From: Onchidella celtica
Taxonomy: Eukaryota > Mollusca > Gastropoda > Systellommatophora > Onchidiidae
NCBI GenBank assembly: GCA_963931925.1
Contig: OZ007570.1
Coordinates: 66,147,870 to 66,211,869, forward strand
DNA length: 64,000 nucleotides
Direction of reading: 5' to 3'
This document shows positions 58,813 through 64,000 of this stretch, piece by piece. The notes below the pieces were generated by a model. It was not told the DNA's origin. It searched no databases and saw nothing but the letters and a program-made list of their open reading frames with translations. The number at the start of each line of letters is the position of its first letter. The stretch's first letter is position 1. The position numbers and the translations under genes are program-made.

Positions 58813-60880
58813 CTCTATGTATCGATGGCCAATAAAAATCTTTCAGAACTCTCTCCTTGGTCCTAGCACTTCCCATATGACCCGCTAATGGAACATCATG
58901 GGCCAGACGCAATACTGTAGCAATTAACGACCGTGGCACGACGACCTGCTTTTGAACGGAAGCCACTGTGACGTACATACGGAACAGAATGCCCCCCTGG
59001 ACAAAAAAAGAAGATGACCCATTTTTATATTTCCTCGTTTTCTCGGTTCGCGCTTCCCCAAAACATGGGTTTAATGATGGGTCCTCCCTTTGTAATCTCG
59101 CCAAGCGCTCTGGCGTGATATCTAGGTTGACCGCTGGCGTAGCCAAAGGTCTAATCTTATCTTTATCAGCTACCCGTCGACGTGTTTCGACCGCGGCGCA
59201 AAAGTCAATACCTTTTGATTGCGACCATGCTTGCACGTTCTCATCGGAAGGGGAAACCACCCGTGATACATTCCCAATGATGAGCTGGGCGCCTGGAAAA
59301 CAACCAACGACTGCTTCGACTTCCCCGCTAAGGAAAGGTGTATCTATCATTATTCTTGCCATGGGTAATTTCTCAATGGCCCCCGAAAATTGGATGCACG
59401 GGACAGTCTCACCTGTAAGCTGTGAATCCCGAATGCAGTCTCTATGCACTCCCACAACGGTAGATCCCGTATCTCGTAAAACCGAGACCGGTTCGTCCCC
59501 AACAAACCCCGGATAAACCCTAAGACCACCTCCTGTATGACATGAATTTATAACCGGGATCTTTCTCCCACAAGGTAAAACACCGGAAGATAGTAACTTC
59601 TCACAACTGGGACACTTAGAATACTGTCCGCCTCCGTTGTCCGATGTAACACACGCAGCCGCATGATGAAATTTATTTGGGGAACATGGACTGGAGCTAC
59701 TGTCCACGTTCGCCGCTATCCTACCTGCAGGGCAATTCACGCTGATGTGATCCGCTCTACCGCAGTTCCAACACTTCGCGGCCCTACACTCGCGTGAAAA
59801 GTGACCCACGCGTCCGCAAGTCCAACACTCCGCTCCCTGTGCTGCACTAGGCCTGGGTCCCCGTGACCCATCGCGACCGGAACTAAAGTCCCTATGCCGT
59901 CGGTCATCGGCAAAGGTCACAACTCGCCCCCGGCCATTACCGCGACCTAGCCCTCCTGCTCGGTCAAACTTACCGGATCCATATGCCGGTGATTGGTGAT
60001 AGCCCCTACGCTGCCCCTGGGCTTGCCCGCTATAGGCACCACGCTGACGCGACCTGTCCCTAAGTCCTGCCGGCGACCCCTCGACAACGGCGACGTACCC
60101 AGCATCTTGGACGTACGCCCTGGCGACTGGTTTGGACGGATGTGCCGTACGGTATGCCTCCGCCAACTTAGACGCCTCCTGCACCGTCGCGGGTTCGTTC
60201 TCTTTCAGGAAAGCCACCAGATCTTTGTGGCACGACGCGTACAGCTGGTCACGGATCATTAAGTCTTTCAGTTTAGCAAAATCCGCGCCCACATGCGCCA
60301 AGTCTACCCAGTTCGCGAAATACTCCGTTAGTCTCGCGACGAAGGCAGCAAAATCCTCCCTGGTGTCTGCACGTGCTCGCCTAAACTGCTCCCGGAAATA
60401 TTCCTCGGTACGCGCAAATCGGCGAAGCAGCAAAGCCTTCAGCTTATCGTAATCTTGCACGTCTTCGCGCTGTAGCTCTTTAAAGTATGTTAACGCTCGC
60501 CCCTGCAATAGCGACGCCAGGTACGTGGCCCATAATTCCTTATTTTCCCCCCATTGCAACTGTGCGTTCAGCTCGAACCTGTAAAGGAAGGCGTCTATGT
60601 CGTCCTTCCGGTCGTCGAACGTAGGGAGCTTAATCCTAACGCCACCTTTATTGTGTACCTGCCGCTCAACTGTTTCTGTTGGCGCATTCTTTTTGATTTC
60701 CAACTCGGCGATCTTCACTTGCGCCTCTATCTCCTTTAACTTAAGCTCTTTTTCCTGCTCTCTATCCTTAGCACGCTCATCGCGCATTTCTGCCTGCTGT
60801 TCCTTAATCCAGCCGCGTAGCTCCTCTCCCTCCAGGCCAAGTTCCTTACCCAACTTCATTAGTTGTTGGAGTTCCGCCAT
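58682..60880 (-). CDS. gag: Retrotransposon gag-protease-integrase zinc domain (ORF1)
   Basis: 732 aa. Residues 20-68 are a charged coiled-coil-like stretch. About 80-150 is a capsid-like domain (LPTFDDRKDDIDAFLYRFE). Residues 157-247 (TEEYFREQFRRAR ... LKDLMIRDQLYASC ... EASKLAEAYRTAH) resemble the SCAN-type capsid segment of Gmr1-like elements. An R/G-rich linker leads to two zinc knuckles (C352-C355-H360-C365 and C370-C373-H378-C383). The protease active site DTGS is at 470-473, with a later IIGNV. The integrase HHCC finger is H661-H668-C698-C701. The frame then ends abruptly after SEPFKKV, where the catalytic core should begin. The start at 60880 opens MAELQQLMK. Confidence 0.93.
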   Translation of the reverse strand: MAELQQLMKLGKELGLEGEELRGWIKEQQAEMRDERAKDREQEKELKLKEIEAQVKIAELEIKKNAPTETVERQVHNKGGVRIKLPTFDDRKDDIDAFLYRFELNAQLQWGENKELWATYLASLLQGRALTYFKELQREDVQDYDKLKALLLRRFARTEEYFREQFRRARADTREDFAAFVARLTEYFANWVDLAHVGADFAKLKDLMIRDQLYASCHKDLVAFLKENEPATVQEASKLAEAYRTAHPSKPVARAYVQDAGYVAVVEGSPAGLRDRSRQRGAYSGQAQGQRRGYHQSPAYGSGKFDRAGGLGRGNGRGRVVTFADDRRHRDFSSGRDGSRGPRPSAAQGAECWTCGRVGHFSRECRAAKCWNCGRADHISVNCPAGRIAANVDSSSSPCSPNKFHHAAACVTSDNGGGQYSKCPSCEKLLSSGVLPCGRKIPVINSCHTGGGLRVYPGFVGDEPVSVLRDTGSTVVGVHRDCIRDSQLTGETVPCIQFSGAIEKLPMARIMIDTPFLSGEVEAVVGCFPGAQLIIGNVSRVVSPSDENVQAWSQSKGIDFCAAVETRRRVADKDKIRPLATPAVNLDITPERLARLQREDPSLNPCFGEARTEKTRKYKNGSSSFFVQGGILFRMYVTVASVQKQVVVPRSLIATVLRLAHDVPLAGHMGSARTKERVLKDFYWPSIHRDVRLYCKTCSACRKTTHKGRSPRAPRQKIPTVSEPFKKVSVPC

Positions 60881-61847
60881 TTCACAGATTTATGGTTATG
60901 GTATGTATTACAAGACGACCAACCTGTCGGTATGATCACTAACGATACGACCAGAGACCTGAGATCACACCAGATATAACAATACCCAGCTGTCTCAAAT
61001 ACAATTCAGAAATTTACCTTTACAGCACAACTAATTCTATATCTATAAAATGTATAGCACTATTAATTATAAAAGAAAATAGAAACGACAAGAATGAAGA
61101 AATACAGTAGAAAGACCACAAGTACGTCACGGACAACGAACCAGACTAGGACAAAGACCTAAAAAGGAAAATATAATGGAAAAAAATGCAACCTAACTAC
61201 GCCGATTACACTACAAGATACGAACAAGAACAGAGTCTGAAAAAAAAGAACGTATCTACAGATAGGGAGGAGAAGGACAAGAGAAACGTCTTCCTAAAAC
61301 AACGAGGAAGATGGAACGGCACAATCTAAACAAAAATACAGGTCCCTACAGAACTGTTCGCTGTGATGAACGAAGTTCCAAATTTAGCCCACCTCCCGAA
61401 GAGGACAAACTACGCTCACCACAGCAAACCCGCGCCACCGCCCGTATAACCTATAACGACAACAAAAACAGCAAAAACAGGGGAAAAGACAGATTAAAGG
61501 AACAGCCCACAATCCAGGGCACAAAAATTTTGACTTTTACTTAACTTTCAGCCTTATGAGTTTAAGTCCTCGACCTAATCGGAGCTCTGGGTGCTTGTCT
61601 CCTCAGGCTGCACGCACACACACTGTCTCTCTGAAATTTAAGTACACATTACTACATATTCATCAAAATACATGCATCAATACATATTCATCAATATACA
61701 TAAATCATACCATCATGAAATTTCCATTCATCCCACGAACAAAGACAACAGCATGAATTCCTAGCACAACAGAAAAACAACTAGATATAACGAATACACA
61801 AAGTCAAAATGACCACAGGTAAACAGGACGAGCCCCCAATGTCACAA
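60881..61847 (-). other. Retrotransposon 5' leader
   Basis: About 1 kb between primer site and gag ATG. Short frames on the + strand only; no coding domain seen. Confidence 0.7.
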
Positions 61848-61862
61848 CGGACGAGCCCCCAA
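61826..61862 (-). promoter_or_regulatory. Primer binding site (tRNA-Pro type), duplicated
   Basis: On the - strand TGGGGGCTCGTCCG (61861-61848) lies one base inside the 5' LTR and is complementary to the 3' end of tRNA-Pro, including CCA. A 23-bp tandem duplication (+ strand GGACGAGCCCCCAATGTCAC... at 61826 and 61849) repeats the primer site together with the first 8 bp of the LTR. Confidence 0.85.
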
Positions 61863-63099
61863 TGTCACAAATCCCAGACTGGGAGATGTAATAAGTATGA
61901 CAGGACAACAATCACGAACAAACAAGTTTAACACTTAACAGAACAACCCATCAGACTCACACATTTATTAAACATAATTATACATATAATAGCGCAATTA
62001 CATACATTATATTATTGAAATGCACTGCCGTACAACGGCCTTATTCTCACACACACTCTCCCTCGGATCCACAATCCGGTAGTTACTTGTAAAGGCACTT
62101 CGGCCTCAGCCTCTCCCTCAGGGTCTTAATAGCACATTAATAATTTACTGGCACCGCAGTCTCTCAATATCACCTTCCTATTGTCATACACCTTAGCACT
62201 CCCCTCGCACCTCAGCAGGGCAATAACACATTATTATTTCCATAGCCATCAACATGGCAACAACATAGTATCAGTTCACTAGCCTATCAACATGGCAACA
62301 ATATAGTATCTCATTCACTCTCATATCTACGTCCCTGTCCGTGGCCTGACTGCCACGACTTTATGTGCCTCTACTGTCCTACACTGACAGCCTCACTTCT
62401 GGCCTATGTGTGGCCTCCGGCCCTATGCTGGCCTATCCCCTGTGCTCATCGAGGTGGCTCTGCGGCCCGTCCCCGACACCTACAAGAATAACATTACATT
62501 GGTATAATACCCTACCATTTCTATTCACTCCACCTCTCCTTACAACCCATGAAACGTACACACACTAGTTCACCTTTCACTCACCACACATCTTACGGTA
62601 ACACACTTCCATCGGAGTACACACTACTCACTCGCGCTACAAATCCATGAACTCACTTTCATCTATCGCTCGTGGCGCACATTGCTCTATCCAATATCAA
62701 GGACCTCCACATTCCTCACATATACTTATTCACATCATGGTAATAGACGAATATAATATAATACATCAATCATAATAATCAATCAACGTTCTACATACCA
62801 GTCATTACTGGAACAACACTCATCCGTCTCCCGACTGCTTTCACTTATGTCCGCCCGCTGGGCTCTTATTCACAGGTCCGCTCCGTCGGACCTTCTAACT
62901 TGCAGTGATAGTAATCCAGCGCTTTCGCCTCATTCAGACTTCCACACCACTCATACACGCACGCTTTTCCCACTTGTCTGCATGAGTTATTTTTACTCTT
63001 CCCCTTTCACGTCTTTTCCTATCCGTCTGTCGTGAGCTCTTCTTATTCTACACCCGCTCTGTAGCAATCCCCTTAATTGCACTCACTCCACTCGTGACA
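61863..63099 (-). repeat. LTR (5' LTR in coding sense)
   Basis: 1237 bp; matches 55255-56491 throughout apart from the two bases noted there. It should hold the promoter, reading leftwards. Confidence 0.95.
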
Positions 63100-63103
63100 T
63101 GAG

Positions 63104-63860
63104 GGCTCCTAAATGTCATGAACGTGCAGCTCAAAAGCAAGGTCCCTGAGTTCCTTTAAATTACCCTCTGAAACGTAGGCCTACCTGCGCGTCTTCGGGT
63201 GCAAAGCACTATACTCAAAAGTTGGCGGAATGAGCTGCCAGACATGAATAAATATACTAGCGAGAGTCGAAAGCCAATCTTGGACATCTTCGACCATGAC
63301 ATTATTGTATAATATTTAAACATCTGAAAACAAAAGTACTTTGAAATTACTGAGAAATAACACTGAGGCGAATTATTATCAGTGTCTCTGAATTCGGGAT
63401 GCTGAAGGCCTTGGTAACAATAAAATAAATATTCCATAGCCTAAAACAAGTTATTTGTATATGTATACTACTTTAATCCCATTTGAGAAAATTAATTCCC
63501 ATTGTGACATTGCACCCAGTTACAACTGGAGCAGGCACATCGTCGCCATAGTGCAGCGCCGGTCGGCGGTTTTTTTTTTTTCGGGGGGGGGGGGTGGGGG
63601 TGGGAGATTGGGGGGTCGGGGGTCGGGAAATTTATTGTCTTCACAAGTGTAACACAACTAACAGCGCATTGCCAGAATACCGCTGCGAGCAATTGCAACT
63701 GCTGCAGCATGTTGTTTGTTTCATAGATAAACAAGCAATAACATAACTGACATAACTTTCGTAAATTTGGACATATTTCAAGGGCTGCTTTATTACATAA
63801 TTATAGTTCTTCCATACGACACACTGCCGACCATACTCCTAGGCTCCATGTGTTATCTCT
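63104..63860 (+). repeat. Arm C beyond the retrotransposon
   Basis: Continues the inverted match to 24170-24722 (GGCTCCTAAATGTCATGAAC, AGCTGCCAGACATGAATAAA, AAATTTGGACATATTTCAAG, CACACTGCCGACCATACTCC). It includes an insertion at about 63465-63650 holding the second poly-G module. Confidence 0.85.
63477..63594 (+). repeat. Dispersed module ending in a poly-G run (copy 2)
   Basis: See 3448-3556. It lies where arm B has no corresponding sequence, supporting an inserted unit. The G-rich tail is GGGGGGGGGGTGGGGGTGGG. Confidence 0.6.
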
Positions 63861-63964
63861 TGTGAAGAGATTGTCAAGGCGTACATAGACTATACTGTAT
63901 AATTTCTTTATTAATGTTGGCCTTTTGTTTCATCTATTATGCCGTTATTTCATCGGTTTTACAG

Positions 63965-64000
63965 GTTGAGAAACATCGTTAAGAACAGACGAACACCATG
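63965..64000 (+). CDS. Dermatopontin-like gene 3, start of exon 1 (cut by window end)
   Basis: The acceptor GGTTTTACAG ends at 63964, followed by GTTGAGAAACATCG and AACACC, then ATG at 63998-64000. The UTR and spacing (33 nt) match gene 1 (35 nt) and the UTR of gene 2. Only the start codon is inside the window, so identity as a dermatopontin gene is inferred from the UTR match and from the upstream homology to the pseudogene at 24 kb. Confidence 0.6.

Larger units (their letters stand above)
55255..63099 (-). mobile_element. Ty3/gypsy LTR retrotransposon, Gmr1-like domain order
   Basis: 7845-bp element coded on the - strand. Identical-length LTRs (1237 bp) start TGTCAC and end GTGACA. It is flanked by TGAG at 55251-55254 and 63100-63103. 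The empty site is preserved inverted in arm B near 24722-24745. The order on the - strand is LTR, tRNA-Pro-type primer site, leader of about 1 kb, gag with two zinc knuckles, protease, integrase zinc-binding domain, (catalytic core missing), integrase C-terminal part, RT, RNase H, polypurine tract, LTR. I found two differing bases between the LTRs, so insertion is recent. The missing integrase core means it could move only with help, or was damaged after insertion. Confidence 0.95.

Noticed and set aside
58968-59516. 182-codon + strand frame over the retrotransposon
   Set aside because: Antisense shadow of the ORF1 protease region.

Overview
The window is animal nuclear DNA: long AT-rich non-coding stretches, small spliced genes with GT-AG introns, tRNA-derived SINEs, a degraded LINE, LTR retrotransposon copies, DNA-transposon remains and many microsatellites. 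The host gene family I can recognise with confidence is dermatopontin (the secreted hemagglutinin/amebocyte-aggregation-factor-like family, expanded in molluscs and other invertebrates). A mollusc, perhaps a gastropod, is my best guess, but nothing here is diagnostic of species.

Host genes. Two complete two-exon dermatopontin-like genes are present. Gene 1 is on the + strand (exons 9492-9708 and 13222-13535, 176 aa). Gene 2 is on the - strand (exons 44134-43921 and 37860-37553, 173 aa). A third gene starts at 63998 and is cut by the window end. A fourth copy, on the - strand around 24109-24169, is a 5'-truncated pseudogene. Genes 1 and 2 share an MPVSA amino end and a phase-1 intron after ...WSG. 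Intron starts are alignable between genes 1, 2 and the pseudogene, so the locus grew by DNA duplication. A possible THAP-domain exon lies at 7986 behind a CRE/YY1-like promoter.

Large-scale structure. About 23.8-31.97 kb (arm B) is an inverted copy of 36.5-36.96 kb plus 47.13-55.25 kb plus 63.1-63.9 kb (arm C). The two arms are the upstream regions of two dermatopontin copies pointing away from each other. A third, more diverged copy in direct orientation lies at 14.9-17.1 kb, and a partial one at 32.8-34.2 kb. Arm C carries a 10.2-kb block (36965-47128) containing the whole of gene 2 that arm B lacks, a 1.9-kb block (about 49640-51520), and a complete LTR retrotransposon (55255-63099). The uninterrupted target site of that retrotransposon survives in arm B.

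Mobile DNA. The retrotransposon is a Ty3/gypsy element coded on the - strand, with nearly identical 1237-bp LTRs, a tRNA-Pro-type primer site and the unusual order gag-protease-integrase-RT-RNase H (Gmr1-like). Its integrase catalytic core is missing. Two solo LTRs with target-site duplications occur at 22383-23591 and 45739-46822. The most unusual system is a set of three non-autonomous inverted-repeat elements (4730-7193, 15149-16518, 38995-40138). Each begins with GGAA-[AGC]-TG, is flanked by a 9-bp direct repeat, and carries its own palindromic repeats next to or inside its terminal repeats. I could not match them to a named family. They look like Mutator- or Merlin-type passengers that build arrays from their own termini.
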